A stretch of DNA of 64,000 nt from Saccopteryx bilineata (lineage: Eukaryota > Chordata > Mammalia > Chiroptera > Emballonuridae). This document shows, piece by piece, positions 23,439 to 35,899 of the stretch. The position numbers were made by a program, and so were the translations under genes. The notes beneath the pieces are model-generated. The model was not told the DNA's origin and did not search any database. It saw nothing but the letters and a program-made list of their open reading frames with translations. The stretch lies in the NCBI RefSeq assembly GCF_036850765.1, contig NC_089490.1, positions 98,754,074 through 98,818,073 on the forward strand. The letters are read 5' to 3'. The stretch's first letter is position 1, and every line of letters starts with the position of its first letter.

Positions 23439-24246
23439 GTAAGTTTGACTGTATAATTTATGCAGTAGTGAGTTCTTATTAGCATGTATGTAACAAAGAT
23501 TTAGGAATCAGATAAATGTTATTTTCATGTAGTCATTTATCATTTAAGTCAACAAACATTATTTAGAGCCTGCTATGTGCCGGTAATAGGGTAAACTAAA
23601 GTAAGTCCTTGTACACAAGAAACTTATGAGGGGTGATTATCCACTAGAAACAGCAAAGACAGTGTCTAGAGCTCTAATACTTTTATTGGCCCACTAAATG
23701 TTTAACTCGTTTCTTAATAAAAGAACTGAAACTTTTAGGTCAAAGAAAATATTTTGGTTTTCACTATTAACATATATATATATCTCAATACAAACATAAT
23801 ATATAATTTTTAATATTAAAATACTATAATATTTATTAAATATACAATTTATTAATAAGTATATGATTTATTAATAAATGCAGTATTTATTAAATATATC
23901 AATACAAACATAAGATATAATTTTTAATATTTATGGAAGAAGAGTGGGCTCATAAAGGTAAAAATGCCCAAGCCCCATGAAAGTCATGGTTCAGCTTTGA
24001 GTTAGGCAGAAGAAAGCAATAAGTGAACTTTCTCATTTGTTTAATATATATGTACTGACTACCTAACATCAGAGCCATTGCATTCATTATACGTGCTGTA
24101 TCCTGCCCAAGGGCCCCTGGCGTACATGGGGCTGACATTCCGTGCCTGCCCCACACACCTGTCTGTGTGCTTGTGTGTTGCAGCCACCCCACAAAGAGCT
24201 CCCTTTTCTTCTTTTTGCAAAGGTTCCTTATGGCCTTTGCATATTC
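23439..24246. other. Intronic sequence
   Basis: 23540-23640 carries an old interspersed repeat fragment (GCCTGCTATGTGCCGGTAAT); 23760-23930 is an AT-rich run of TATATA and ATTTATTAA units. Nothing else was recognised. Confidence 0.4.
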
Positions 24247-24430
24247 TTTTTTATTTTTTTTTAATTTATTGGGTTGACCCAGTTCATCAAACCATACAGG
24301 TTTTAACTGTACATCTCAACACAACACCGTCTACACAGTGCATCATGTCCCACCCCCTCAAGCAAAGTCTCTTTCCACCTATTTGCCCTCCTTCTCCTAC
24401 CTCCACTCCCTTTTGCATGTTCTTGCCTCC
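24247..24430 (-). repeat. L1 3' UTR fragment, another subfamily
   Basis: TTATTGGGTTGACCCAGTTC, ACAGTGCATCATGTCCCACC and a CCTCC-rich end look like an antisense L1 3' UTR. Confidence 0.55.
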
Positions 24431-24440
24431 TGCATATTCT

Positions 24441-24840
24441 ATGCAGTGAGAATGCAGCCCGAATTCTTGCTTTATGGAGTTTAATTTCGGAGGGGTGAAG
24501 GTAGGATCAGATAATAAATATGTAAGCAGATATAAAAAGATTTATGATCATTGGAAGTTCTCTGAAGAGAATGAAATAGGTCAATGGAATAGAGATAGGC
24601 TGGGTGAGAGGTGGAAACTTTAGCAAGCATGATGGGGAAGTCCTCTTGGAGATGGGACTCCATTTAATGAGCAGGCACCAGTGAGAAAGAGCATTCCAGC
24701 CCAAGGGAAGAAGGACAGAGGTCCTGAGATGTGAGAGAAAGAAGGCCCCAGTGGCTGTGGTATAGCAGACAAGAGAGAGGGTAAAAACAGGGGGTTGCTT
24801 CTCTGTTTTTGTGGCTTATTCCTCTTCTCCACAATGTCTT
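24441..24840 (+). repeat. Old interspersed repeat, family not named
   Basis: GAGCATTCCAGCCCAAGGGA and ACAGAGGTCCTGAGATGTGA are phrases common to an ancient mammalian repeat. Related text at 26812-27000 (ACTAGGTCAAGTAGGGCCTT) may be its continuation. Confidence 0.45.
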
Positions 24841-25035
24841 AATGTTAATGTTAAGTGTTCTTGGTCCTCTGTCTTCTCTATGCACACACTCTTAACTTGG
24901 TGAGTCAATTCAGTTTTGGATCTGAGTACCATCTTTATGATGATGACTATCAAAATTATTACATCTCCATTCTCAGCCTTTCTCCTGAATTCTTCGTTGA
25001 CATATCTAACTAATCAGAGAAGCATAACTATTAAG

Positions 25036-25046
25036 ATCTATCTATC

Positions 25047-25097
<51 letters not shown>

Positions 25098-25186
25098 ATC
25101 TATATATCATTTATCTATCTATCTATCTATCATCTATCTATCATCTATATATCTATCATTTATCTATCAACTATCTATCTATCTAG
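25036..25186 (+). repeat. TCTA/ATCT tetranucleotide microsatellite
   Basis: About 150 bp of ATCT units, first uninterrupted (25036-25096) and then broken by CATCT and TATAT variants. Confidence 0.97.
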
Positions 25187-25189
25187 ATT

Positions 25190-25690
25190 TATTACAAGGA
25201 TTTGGCTTATATGATCATGGGGCTGACTAAGCTAGTCCAAAATCTGTAGGGTAGGCAGGATCGTGAGCAGGAAGGAACTCTACAGGTGTGGCCAGAAGCT
25301 GTTATCCACTGGCAATCACTAAGGGAGAATCTAGTGAGGAGAGAACCGTCTTACACCTGGATGCTGGTTGGAATTTAGAGTCTGGAGACCACCTGCACTG
25401 TCAAGGGCTTACCTGATTCGGTTAGGCCCACCTAGGATAATCTCCCTAGCTTAAAGTAATTTTTTTAGGGACTTTAGTTAGTATCTGCAAAATCCCTTCA
25501 CAGCAGCTTCTAGATTACAGTTAGATTGAATAACTGGGTCAAGGTATATATATGCTACAGAATTGATGTTTCCCTCCATTTGTCCTACTAGTTTAGCCTA
25601 AGCAAGTTGACTTATCAAAATACATCACACTCTTTACTCAACATCATCTCTTACACCTTTAATATACTTCTCAAGTTTTTAACACATCTC
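25190..25690. repeat. Probable old interspersed repeat next to the microsatellite
   Basis: ATTTATTACAAGGATTTGGC, ATCATGGGGCTGACTAAGCT and TTCACAGCAGCTTCTAGATT recall a common mammalian repeat that often starts at TCTA/TAGA arrays. I could not assign its family. Confidence 0.4.
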
Positions 25691-25699
25691 AAACAAGCC

Positions 25700-26803
25700 T
25701 GTTTCTCCAAGTCCTCCGCATTCTAACTGATGATATCCCAGTTCTCCTATCTTCTCAGGCCAGACACCCTGGGGAGACTCCTGACTTCTCTCTTGCTTTC
25801 ATACCCCACTTCAAATTGCTTGCCAAATCTACTTTCTAAACGTAATCAGAACCTGACCACTTCTCACCTTTGCCACCCTGCTCAAATCCAAGCCACCATT
25901 ATATTTGCTTTGATTAATGCAATGACTTCCTAATTAGTCTTCTTTCTTCCTACTTCCCTGAAGCTCTGACTCCAGCCTGTAGTCTAATCTCAATATAGCA
26001 GATAGAACAACCTTTAAAAACCTAAGTCACACCATGTCATTCCCCCATTTCAAAACGGATATTAGCTCCCCATCTCATTTAAAGTTAAAGTGAACATCCT
26101 GTCAGGATCTAATGCCCTACATAACTTATCCCCCTGAGACCTCCAGTAACTCATCTCCTTATTCCTCTGCAGGTTTCAGCTGTTTGCTCTGTTTTTTGTT
26201 TGTTTGTTTTTAATTGTTCCATTGATTGGAGAGAGAGGGAAGTAGGAAGAGAGAGAGAGAGAGAGAGGGAGAGAGAAGCATCAACTCATTGTTTCACTTA
26301 GTTCCATTTAGTTGTGTACTCGCTGATTGCTTCTCATACATGCTCTGACTGGTCATTGAACCTGCAGCCTCTGGGGTGCCAGGTCAATGCTTTATCCACT
26401 GAACCTCCTGGCCAGGGAGCTGCTCTGTTCTTTAAGACATTCTTGCCTCAGGGTCTTTGTGTTTGCTCTTCTCCTGCTTGGAGTGTTCCTCCCCTCAATA
26501 CCCACAATGATTTTTCCCTTGCCTTTTTCTAGATTTTGTTAAATGTCACATTCTCTATGAGGACTTTCTTCACTATACTATTTAAAATTTTGTGCTTATT
26601 TGCTTTATTTTCTCTATAGCACTTATAACTCTTTAATATAATCTATAATGTACTTCTCTATTTTGTTTATTGTCTCTCTGCTTCCCCTCGCACGAGTTCC
26701 ATAAGAATAGGAATTTTTGTTTGCTTTGTTCTCTGCTATAGAGTCCTTGAGCTTGAAGCTATGCCTGGCACATAATAAGTATTCAATAAAGAGTTGTTTA
26801 ATA
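25700..26803 (+). repeat. L2 3' region
   Basis: AACCTAAGTCACACCATGTC, TTCTTTAAGACATTCTTGCC, GGAGTGTTCCTCCCC and GCCTGGCACATAATAAGTAT occur in L2 order. A SINE relic at 26212-26418 interrupts it. Confidence 0.7.
26212..26418 (-). repeat. Old tRNA-derived SINE
   Basis: A GA-rich tail complement, then AGAAGCATCAACTCATTG, CTGATTGCTTCTCATACATG and CACTGAACCTCCTGGCCAGG. It is an older member of the group of 33180-33514. Confidence 0.65.
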
Positions 26804-27000
26804 AAGCTGGAGAGGTGGCAAGGACTAGGTCAAGTAGGGCCTTATTAGGTTGCGGGAAGAAATTTGCATTTTATTAGACTGTGTTTACATGTCATTGTAG
26901 AAGTACCTGCAAGGAAGCGCATCTCCATCAGACTGGAGCTGTATGCAGAAGAATAGGGTAGGCTAAGGGGTTGGAGTGGAGCAGCAGAGAGAAGAGGATC

Positions 27001-27510
27001 CGGGACCTTTTAAAATAATTTCCTTCAGTTTAACAATGTTTTGCTTTCAGATGTCTTTATAATTTTAGCACTCCAGTATCTGTTAGCAAATATATTTTTA
27101 AAATACTACAGAGGAAGTTAGTTCTGAAAAGCTTCATCAGGGAAGTTTAAATTGCATTAATTATGAAGAGGGTGGAAAAACATGCCCTTGGAAAAGCAGC
27201 CGATATTTTAAATATGTCTCAACTTACATAATGGAAGCTATATTTAGACTTGTAAATTTATAGAATAACAGAAAGTCATATTCTAATTGCTGTACATCAT
27301 TTGCCTAATGCTCTTCCAGCTGTGCTGTATAAGAGAAATATGAAAAATGATGTAGCTGCTTTTCCCCCCCTAAAAGTCTCTGCCAGCTTTTATTTGTATC
27401 CCTCCCTCTCTCTCTTTTAACAAGTGAAAAATAAGATAAATGTTTTAAGTGAGCCAAATTTTTGGCTATAAATACCTAAGTTACATCTGTTTTCATCTTT
27501 CCTTTTTAAG
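27001..27510. other. Intron before exon 9
   Basis: No repeat or exon was recognised. Confidence 0.4.
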
Positions 27511-27658
27511 ATAACCTGCCGAAATTTTATTGGGAAGCAACTCAAGGTTAATCCTAAAGCCAGTAAATGGACGGATACAGAGGACAGTGCAGATTTCCAG
27601 AGGAAGCTCGTCCTCACAGGTCTGAGCCAATTTTCGCTTGAAGCTCTTCTAAAGCAAG
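27511..27658 (+). CDS. CFAP54: CFAP54 exon 9 of window
   Basis: The acceptor TTCCTTTTTAAG begins ITCRNFIGKQLKVNPKASKW and a Ser/Asp-rich stretch, then LSQFSLEALLKQ. The exon runs 49 codons plus one base to donor GTTTGC. A second donor, GTCTGA after 27619, leaves the same phase and would remove 13 codons. The intron after it is about 12 kb. Confidence 0.86.
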
Positions 27659-28300
27659 GTTTGCTACTGTGTTCTGCACCCAGAGCTTCCGTAATGAAAA
27701 TGTTTGCAAAACCTCTTTTGCATGTTTATTTAACGGAAAATAATCTATTTGATATCTACTGTCTTGTGCTGCTATAAAAGTCACAGAAGGGGAAATAAAA
27801 CCTATGTTTATTAGTTTAATGTTTAAAGGAGGGAAATGAATTTTTTAAAATGAAGAAAGGAAATGATGGGAAAAAAAGATAGGAACGACTGTTCTGTATT
27901 TATCTGACTTTGAAACTCTTCAAGTTGATCTTTTGCTGTTTTCTGCTCTGACTCCCATAATAACTTCCATTTTCGTAATCAGTATAGATTATTCTTGTGT
28001 TGGCTTTACCATGGTGAAGTTATGTGTCTTTTGACTAGCGCACAGAAGCTTTGGGAATGTCATGACTCCTTTGCTGTTAGCTGATGAGCCTTCTGGGAAT
28101 ATCGGTACTTTGGCAGCGCAGCGCACAGGAATGGAGCGATAGAATAAGATGGGTATGGAAACAAGGCTGTCTTTTAACTACACTTTTCATGCACCTCTGT
28201 CTCTGGAATAGAAAAGAAAGTCCAGTCTTCTCTTTTGAGTTGTTGGGATTCTTGTATTTATTTATCTGTGGGCTTTATGTATGTATGTGTATATGCATGT
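27659..28300. other. Intronic sequence after exon 9
   Basis: No repeat or exon was recognised. Confidence 0.4.
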
Positions 28301-28302
28301 AG

Positions 28303-28814
28303 AATAATTCCCCTTTATCTTTGGTTGATATGTTCCAAGACCCCCAGTGAATGCCTGAAACTGAAAATAGTATTGAACCCCCTCATTCGGTTTTTTTCTC
28401 TATACATACATGCCTATGATAAAGTTTAATTTATAAGTTAAGCATAGTAAGGGATTAACAACAATAATTGATAATAAAATAGAATAGTTATAACAATCTA
28501 CTGTAATAAAAGTTATGTGACTGTGATTTCTCTGTCTCTGTATGATACTGATCTGATAGCTGAGACAGCTACTGAGTGACTGATGAGAAGGCAGTGTACA
28601 CAGCACGGGTACACTGGACAAGGGGGTGACTCACATCCCAGGCGAGAAGGAGTGGGACGGTGTGCGATTTCATCACCATTCTCTGGCACACAATTTAAAA
28701 CTTATGAATTGTTTATTTTGGAATTTTCCATTTAATATTTTCAGGTTGTGGCTGACTGTGAGTAACTGAAACCACAAAAAGCAAAACCATGGATAAGGGG
28801 GATCTATTGTAATC
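28303..28814. mobile_element. TcMar-Tigger-type nonautonomous DNA transposon
   Basis: TTCCCCTTTATCTTTGGTTG at the left and AAAACCATGGATAAGGGGGA at the right are inverted ends. The interior (GATAAAGTTTAATTTATAAG, CAATTTAAAACTTATGAATT) matches a common Tigger derivative. No transposase frame. Confidence 0.7.
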
Positions 28815-31020
28815 ATTCACTTATTCATTTACGGAGTCAGCCAGCCAGCTGCTTCGTCAGTTAGCAAATACTAAGTATCTGCCATTTGTTGAATACTGTG
28901 CTAGGTACTGATATATAAAGGTGAATGAGACTAAAGATTTGTTGTCCAGAAGTCCATTGAAGGAGAACAATAAGTAAATCAAATATTATACAATGAGTCT
29001 TCACCAACATTGTCCATAGGTTTTTGGAAACTGTGACTTTAATCGAAACAATGTTTATTGCAACCAATTTTACCATAGGCTAATTGATAAAAACAAGAGT
29101 TAAGTTCCTATGATATAACTCTGGTCAGAAAAATATCACCTAACTTCTAAATAAAGACCCAAAACACTTCTAATAGTAAATATTGAAATAAATGTGAGCT
29201 ATACATACATGGGAGAAAGATTAATAAAAACAAATACAATAATGATTTTCCAATCCACAGTTCAGGGTCTTATGTGGCTGAAGCCTCTCCTGACAGCTCA
29301 GGGCACAGGACAGGCACTCACCCTGAACAGGAAGTCCTTCCATCAAAGGGCACACTCATACACACACGCTCACTCAGACTGGGCAATTTAGGCAAACCAG
29401 CTAATCTAACCTCCACATTTTGGGATGTGAAAGGAAAACAAAGTGTCAGAGAAAGCCATGCAGACATGGGGAGAATGTGCAGACTCTACACACTGGCCCC
29501 AGCCAGAATTGAGGTTTTTTTTTTTTTCTCTCATCAATGTTATAGTGAAATTACATTGAATGAAACAGCATTATTCAAGAAACTGCTGTAGAATGGGATG
29601 ACAAGATCTGTAATATTATAACTGCTGCTGCTATAAACAATAATAGCATAATAGCTATCAGCTAGCATTGCTTTTGAGAGACTGCATTTAATTTAGCAGG
29701 GCTAATGTAAAAGGCAAAGACAAAAGCTGCAGTGAGGAAAGTTGGCAGGGTTAGATAATAAAGGGGCTTAGAAGGCAGGGTAAAGAGAGTCAGATTTATC
29801 TGGAGAGAGCTGCTGGGAGCCAGGTAAAAGAATTTCAAGAAGGAAAGTGAAATGATCACATTTGTGTTCTTGAAAGACCATGGCAGCAGCATGGGGCATT
29901 GACTGAAAGGAGACCACGTAGAGATCGTGTGGCTACTCTTGACCTGTGTGTTGGAGATGCGGTGAGGCCCCAGACTTAGACAGTGAACTGCAGGAGTGGA
30001 GAGACACAGAGGAAGGCCGAGGTCCACAGGACTGTGTTCTGTACTAGTTAAATGATGGGAATGGATGTGTTCTGTACTAGTTAAATGATGGGAATGGATG
30101 TGTTCTGTACTAGTTATATGATGGGAATGGATGAAGAAGGGAGGAGCTCAAGTTGCTTTGGTTTCTGGCTCGGGTGGTTAGGTGGATCTGATGCCTTTGC
30201 TCTACAGGAAAACTGGAGGGAGGGGCAGGCCGGGGGATCAAGTTACTTTGGAATTGCTGAGTTCAGATGCCTGGAGCAGAATGATCCAGTATATGGTTGG
30301 ATATACTAGTGAGACACTCAGCAGAGATTTGTATTTTAGTCATCAATATATTGGGAGTGGTTGAAATCAGGGGCTTGTGTAAGGCACCCAGGGAGAGTTA
30401 TGTGGAGAATAGATCTTAGAATGGCCTCATTTTGGAAGCCGTGCCAGTCAAAATGGGGTAGGCTCTATGGCAGTAACAATTTCCAAATCTAATTGCTTTA
30501 ACATAAAGGAAGTCTAGTTTTTTTCCTGTGTTCAGTGAGGTTGAGTGCTGAGCTACTGCTCATTGTGAGTTAATGGAATCTCCATGTTGACATTGTACAG
30601 GCAGGAAAAAGAATATTATTTTATAGTCTTTTTTATTTTACAATTTTATATTCATAAGTTATATATAAATCGTGTGGTGGCTCTTGATGCCGATACTTGA
30701 GACACATGTCACTTTTGACATTTCATTGGCTAAAGTCACATGGCCACATCTAACATCAAAAGGGGTGAGGAAGTGTTATCCTACACTGTCCCCTGAGGAT
30801 GAAGAGACACAGAATATGTGAAGAACCCTAATATCCGTCACAGGAGCAAACAGAAGAAGCAATATCTGAAGAGATTGGGGTGTGGCCCAAGAGGTAGAAG
30901 GTAGAACAGCGAGAGCAGTATAGGCAAGGCCAGGTAAGAGACTGAGCAAGATGAAGCAGTCAACAGTCAGGTCACATACCATGAAGACAGATTGTCTATT
31001 GTATTTGGGAGGCCATTGTC
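28815..31020. other. Intron with old unassigned repeats
   Basis: 29690-30420 contains phrases of an ancient mammalian repeat (GATCACATTTGTGTTCTTGA, GTGTGTTGGAGATGCGGTGA). Around 30028-30125 a unit of about 35 bp with TGTGTTCTGTACTAGTTA is tandemly repeated about three times. Nothing else was recognised. Confidence 0.45.
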
Positions 31021-31690
31021 TCTGGTGATTTTGCTATGACACCCTCGTCTTAGGGCCTTGCGTGAGCAATTTACCCTTTCTGAAATGCTCTTCCCCCATT
31101 CAGATGTTTGATAAACCCCTCACCTTCTTTAAATCTTCAAGTCACATCTTTTCAATGAGGCTTACTCTGACCATTGTGTTTCAAACTGCACTCTGCCTGC
31201 TTCCTCCCAGTGCCCCTTAGTGTACTAAACTTCTTGTTTTTTCTGAAGTACTTATCAACCACTTACCTCATACTGTATAATTATAATTCAATTTTTTTAA
31301 TTTTTATTTATTTGTTTTAGAAAGGAGAGGGAGAGACACAGAGAGAGAGAGAGAGAGGAGAGACAGAGAGAGAGAAGGGGGGGAGTAGCTGGAAGCATCA
31401 ATTCCCATATGTGCCTTGACCAGGCAAGCCCAGGGTTTAGAACCGGCAACCTCAGCATTTCCAGGTCAATGCTTTATCCACTGGGCCACCACAGGTCAGG
31501 CCATAATTCAATTTTTATTGTATTTATTGGTTACTAGCCTTCTCCCTGATACAATGTAAGCTCTTTTAGGGCAAGAATTATTGTTTTGTTCACTGTTATA
31601 ATCCAAATATCTTCATCAGTGTCTGAATCATAGTAGAAACTCAGTATCTATTTGTTGATTGAATGACCCTGTGACCTTAACAAGAGTAGC
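31021..31690 (+). repeat. L2 3' region
   Basis: CACATCTTTTCAATGAGGCT, GTACTTATCAACCACTTACC, AATGTAAGCTCTTTTAGGGC and TTTGTTGATTGAATGA lie in L2 order. A SINE (31297-31502) is inserted. Confidence 0.72.
31297..31502 (-). repeat. tRNA-derived SINE, third type, antisense
   Basis: A GA-rich tail complement, then GAAGCATCAATTCCCATATG and the head complement CCACCACAGGTCAGGCC. ATAATTCAATTTTT flanks it at 31283-31296 and 31503-31516 as an exact target-site duplication. Confidence 0.87.
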
Positions 31691-33164
31691 ATCAAAGAAA
31701 TGATGTGTATGTGGGGTTGGGGTGGGGAGGTGGAAGTGTTCTGAGTGGTGGGTGCAGAGGTGATGAGCTGCACAGAGCCACTGAATGGAGAATTGCCTTT
31801 CAGAAAGCTGAGCAGTGACAGGAAAGACAGTGGCAGCAGCAGGTAGAAAGCAATGTGGGGCTCAGGAAGGCTTTGTATTATGTGTCTGTTCTTAATAGAA
31901 GAGAAGGAGCCTATTTCTATATTAAATTGTGTATTTTTAATAGAAGAGAAAGAGCATATTTATTTACTCTTTCCCCACAGTAAAAAGGGAGAGCTTAGAG
32001 AAAGGAAAGGTATTTGATAGGGCAAGAAGCTTGAGGAGAAACAGGCAGAGCACGGTTTGCAGGGGAACTGGCCTCGGACAGGAGTGTGGAACACCCAAGG
32101 CAGAAGGATGGGAGAAGAGAAGAGGTTCAAATGTGGGAAAGTCTAAGGTGGAAAGGGTAGAAGTCGAAGGCACTCTCATTGGGTACTGAGATTTTCTTAA
32201 TGAAGCAGGGGGTTGGAAGCGTAGCCAAGGTTAATAGGGTAGGAGATTTCAGAATGTGAAAGAGTAGCCTGGACACTGAGGGAAAAGGAGAAGGGAAGAC
32301 AGAAGGGCTTCAGAGTAGGGGGTCCAGCTGAGTGAGGCTGGTGACCATGAAGTTGTAGGTTTCACTGTCCATGATGAATCATATTATCCCCTCATGTTCA
32401 GTGAGCGGAGGGGGGACCCATGTGGTCACATGTAACTAGTTTCAATCAAAGAATGTGATTTTTCCTAGGTGTATTCTCCTTTTCTCAATTTTGTCTGTCA
32501 AACCTCTGGAGAGCTCCAAATTTGGGATCCATAACTCAGAATGTGATTTATATGATATTATCCCCTCCATCCTAAAAAGGACTGGTAACATACATAAGAA
32601 AATGTGTCAAAAATGCATGGTATCAAAATAATGACTTCCATCTAAGAAACAGGAAATACATGTCAGTAAATTTCTAGACCTATGTGACCAGTAGGTGCTT
32701 ACTGATGATGGGTGCATTATGCCAGAAAAGCATTTTTCCTGCCTGTTGTTAAAGTTACATTTGGAAAGTCAAGATGGTGGGTGCTGGGGCAGAAAGGAAG
32801 GCATGTAAAGTCAGGTTACAGTGATCCTTTGGGTTGATCCTCAGTGGTGCTGAAAGTACAGTATGAGCTAGTTTGAGCAATGATAAGAGCAGGAATATCT
32901 GAACGGATAAAAATCTAAAAAATATTATAATGGCAATAATAAATAACTGGGCTAGGCACTATATTTAGCACTTTACAAACATTAGCTTTTTTACTTTTTA
33001 CAATCTTAAAAGTAAGTATTTTTATGCATACATTGCAGATGAGAAGATGAAATATTGCTAGTAAGTACTGGAGCTGTGATTCAAACCCTGGTCTGATTGT
33101 TCAACCTATACGTGCTCCACTGAGCTTCCAGGCCTGATCACCATTTGTGCCCTTTCCGGGTAGA
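31691..33164. other. Purine-rich intron
   Basis: G/A-rich + strand without recognised exon. A near-repeat of AATAGAAGAGAAGGAGC (31896) and AATAGAAGAGAAAGAGC (31939) is present. Part of it may be an old repeat. Confidence 0.4.
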
Positions 33165-33179
33165 CTCTCCTCTATTCTT

Positions 33180-33514
33180 TTTTTTTTTTTTTTTAACAGA
33201 GACAGAGAGAGAGTCAGAGAGAGGGATAGATAGGGACAGACAGACAGGAACGGAGAGAGATGAGAAGCATCAATCATCAGTTTTTCGTTGCGATACCTTA
33301 GTTGTTCATTGATTGCTTTCTCGTATGTGCCTTGACTGCGGGCCTTCAGCAGACTGAGTAACCCCTTGCTCGAGCCAGCGACCTTGGGTCCAAGCTGGTG
33401 AGATTTGCTCAAACCAGATGAGCCCAAGCTTAAGTTGGCGACCTCAGGGTCTCGAACCTGAGTCCTCTGCATCCCAGTCCAAAGCTCTATCCACTGTGCC
33501 ACCGCCTGGTCAGG
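33180..33514 (-). repeat. tRNA-derived SINE, second type, full length
   Basis: Poly-T, GAGAGGGATAGATAGGGACA, CACCTTAGTTGTTC-type middle (as ATACCTTAGTTGTTC), and head complement GCCACCGCCTGGTCAGG. CTCTCCTCTATTCTT is duplicated exactly at 33165-33179 and 33515-33529. Confidence 0.9.
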
Positions 33515-33529
33515 CTCTCCTCTATTCTT

Positions 33530-35899
33530 AAAGCACTCAAGGAAAAATTTGCTAGATATCATTGGTCATAGGAAGATATAATTTATTCTAACTGTGATAG
33601 TATGGTAATTTTTAGATGATCATGCATATTAATTATAGGTTCCACATTGATTCATTATCATAAAAATCTTAGCATCCAACTTATAGCTCTTTATAAGGCC
33701 CTAGAACCCCTGTGATTAAGAGCAATATTTTGGCTCATACTTTTGGGTTTATTTGGAAAATTTTTAGGATGATGATTTTTTTTATTTCACTGCACAGAAC
33801 TCAGATCTTAACATGTTTATAAGTATGCTGGGTCTTATGTATGTTCCCATGGCATGTTTGCAATTCTTTTTAAAGAATTCTTTTTAACTCTTTTAAATAT
33901 ATATTCTTGATGTTTTTCATACCAAATTGCTTCTTTAGAACATCATTTTTCTTTTGGCATAACAGCATTTATTGCTAATGTTTGATACATTTTATTTTTC
34001 AGAACAGATGTTGTAATGCTCCAGTGCCTAGGAACATTTGGCATTCTCATTATTTAAAAGCATTCTGTTCTCTCTCTAACTATTTAATAATGCATATGTA
34101 ATTTGGTAAGGTCTCTGTAGGATTAGGAGAAGTGAGACTACTACCTCACTTTGTAGATTATTTTTTTGTATGGATGAGTAACTTGCCTGCTTGTTAAGCT
34201 TCATAGGGGAGCTAACTATTGGTATGTATTTTTTGGTAGCTGTTCCTGTATTCTGTTTGAAATCTTATTCTTGAGTCTTGACCATACCGGTATTTAACTT
34301 TTCTGATAGGGTGATTCAGTCTTCAGGTGTGTTGGAATTTTAAACCCTTTGGCTGATGTGTTTTATTTCTTCCTCTGAGCATCTGGGTTGATGTGACCAA
34401 ATGTGTAGAAAGCAACACACACTCCCTGGGAGTTTTCCTTGGTGAACCCGTATTTCAGGAGTGGTTGACATTTTAGTTTTAATGTCTACATTGGTAGTAA
34501 TTCTCTTCTTTTTTCTTCCCTTCCTCCTCCCCCTCCTTCTCCTTTACTTTTTCTTCTCACCTATTTCAAACTATTGAGGATATTAGTGTCTTTGAAATAG
34601 CTTCTTAAATTATCCATGGGTGTTTTCAGACAGGAACCCTCTTGAGACAGACATTAGCCTAAGGCCTCGGAAGCTGATCTTTCCTCATTGCTTTGCATCA
34701 CTTATGTCATGTAGACAGTCACAAGACATCAGATAGAACCCGAACTAGACCACAAGAAAATGGTATCGTAGGGCTTGAAAAGAGCAATAATGGAAAGCAA
34801 AATATAGTTTAGAAAAAAAAGGAATGACTTATGAGCAGATACTTGATAAAAGTAGCAGGAGATGATTTTATTCAGACTCCCTGTTTTAAAGATGGCAAAA
34901 ACCTTCCCTTCCTCCTGTCCCTCTTGTCACCATCATGCCTTTGTCATTTTCATTGTAGAATGAAAGCTCTGTGAGAGCTGGGGTATGTCTGCTTGGTTCA
35001 TCTCCTTAGTGCCTAGCATGGTGCCTAGTGCTGGTGTTAATATATATTTTAAAAATATATGACTAACAGTCCTAATGTGAGCCTTCATCTATTGAATGCT
35101 TACTCCATAACAGGTACTATGCTAGACACTTCACATAAAGTTTAAAACAATAACCTGCTGAAGTAAACAGCATTCTTCCCACTTATTTTTTCCCTATCCC
35201 GCTTTGACAGATATTTAAAACAAAGGCCTAGAGGAAGTGACTAACTGTCTCAAAATGTTAATATGTGAGGGCTTCCAGCTTTCTCCTTTTCCTTTGTGGC
35301 TTCTTTGCCTGATCTCACTCTTTAAAGAGAAACAGTTAAAATCCAAGCTCATGAATTCTGGCAAGAAAAACAGCAGAAATCTCTAATCTTCAGGGTGTTG
35401 TACATAAGGGTGGCATGGAAGGAGTGGAGGTATGCCTGGTTGGGATCATACAGGACCATGCACGCTTAGAAGAAGGGGGATTGAGGGAGCAAGATGGCGG
35501 GGACAGGATGGGATGTCATCTTGCAAATGTGTCATGCTGACATGCGTAAGACCCACCTAGTTATAAACATGTGAATGATCTGAGTCCAGTACACTGAACA
35601 AAATTTGACAAATAAGCCCAAAAGTATGGGCCAAAATATTGCTCCAAGAGATCTTAGAGCCTTAAAAAGAGCTATAGACTGGATGCCAAGATTTTGATGA
35701 TAATGACTCAATGTAGAACTTATAATTTGTATGCAGAATTATCTAAAAATTACCATGCTATCACAACTAGTCAGAATAAAATGTCTGTCTTCCCATGACA
35801 AGTGATATCTAGAAAATTTTTTCTTGAATGCTATAAGGTTAGAGGAGAGTCTAACCTAAAAGGGCACAAATGGAATCAAGCCTAGAAGCTCAGGGAGCA
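33530..35899. other. Intronic sequence
   Basis: 34910-35045 looks like an L2 relic (AGAATGAAAGCTCTGTGAGA, GTGCCTAGCATGGTGCCTAG). The rest is unassigned. Confidence 0.4.

Noticed and set aside
25036..25186. Regular repeats as a CRISPR array
   Set aside because: The units are 4-bp microsatellite repeats without spacers, in mammalian DNA.
33101..33562. 153-codon open frame on the minus strand, and a related one at 11476-11775
   Set aside because: They are translations of the second SINE type in the same frame.
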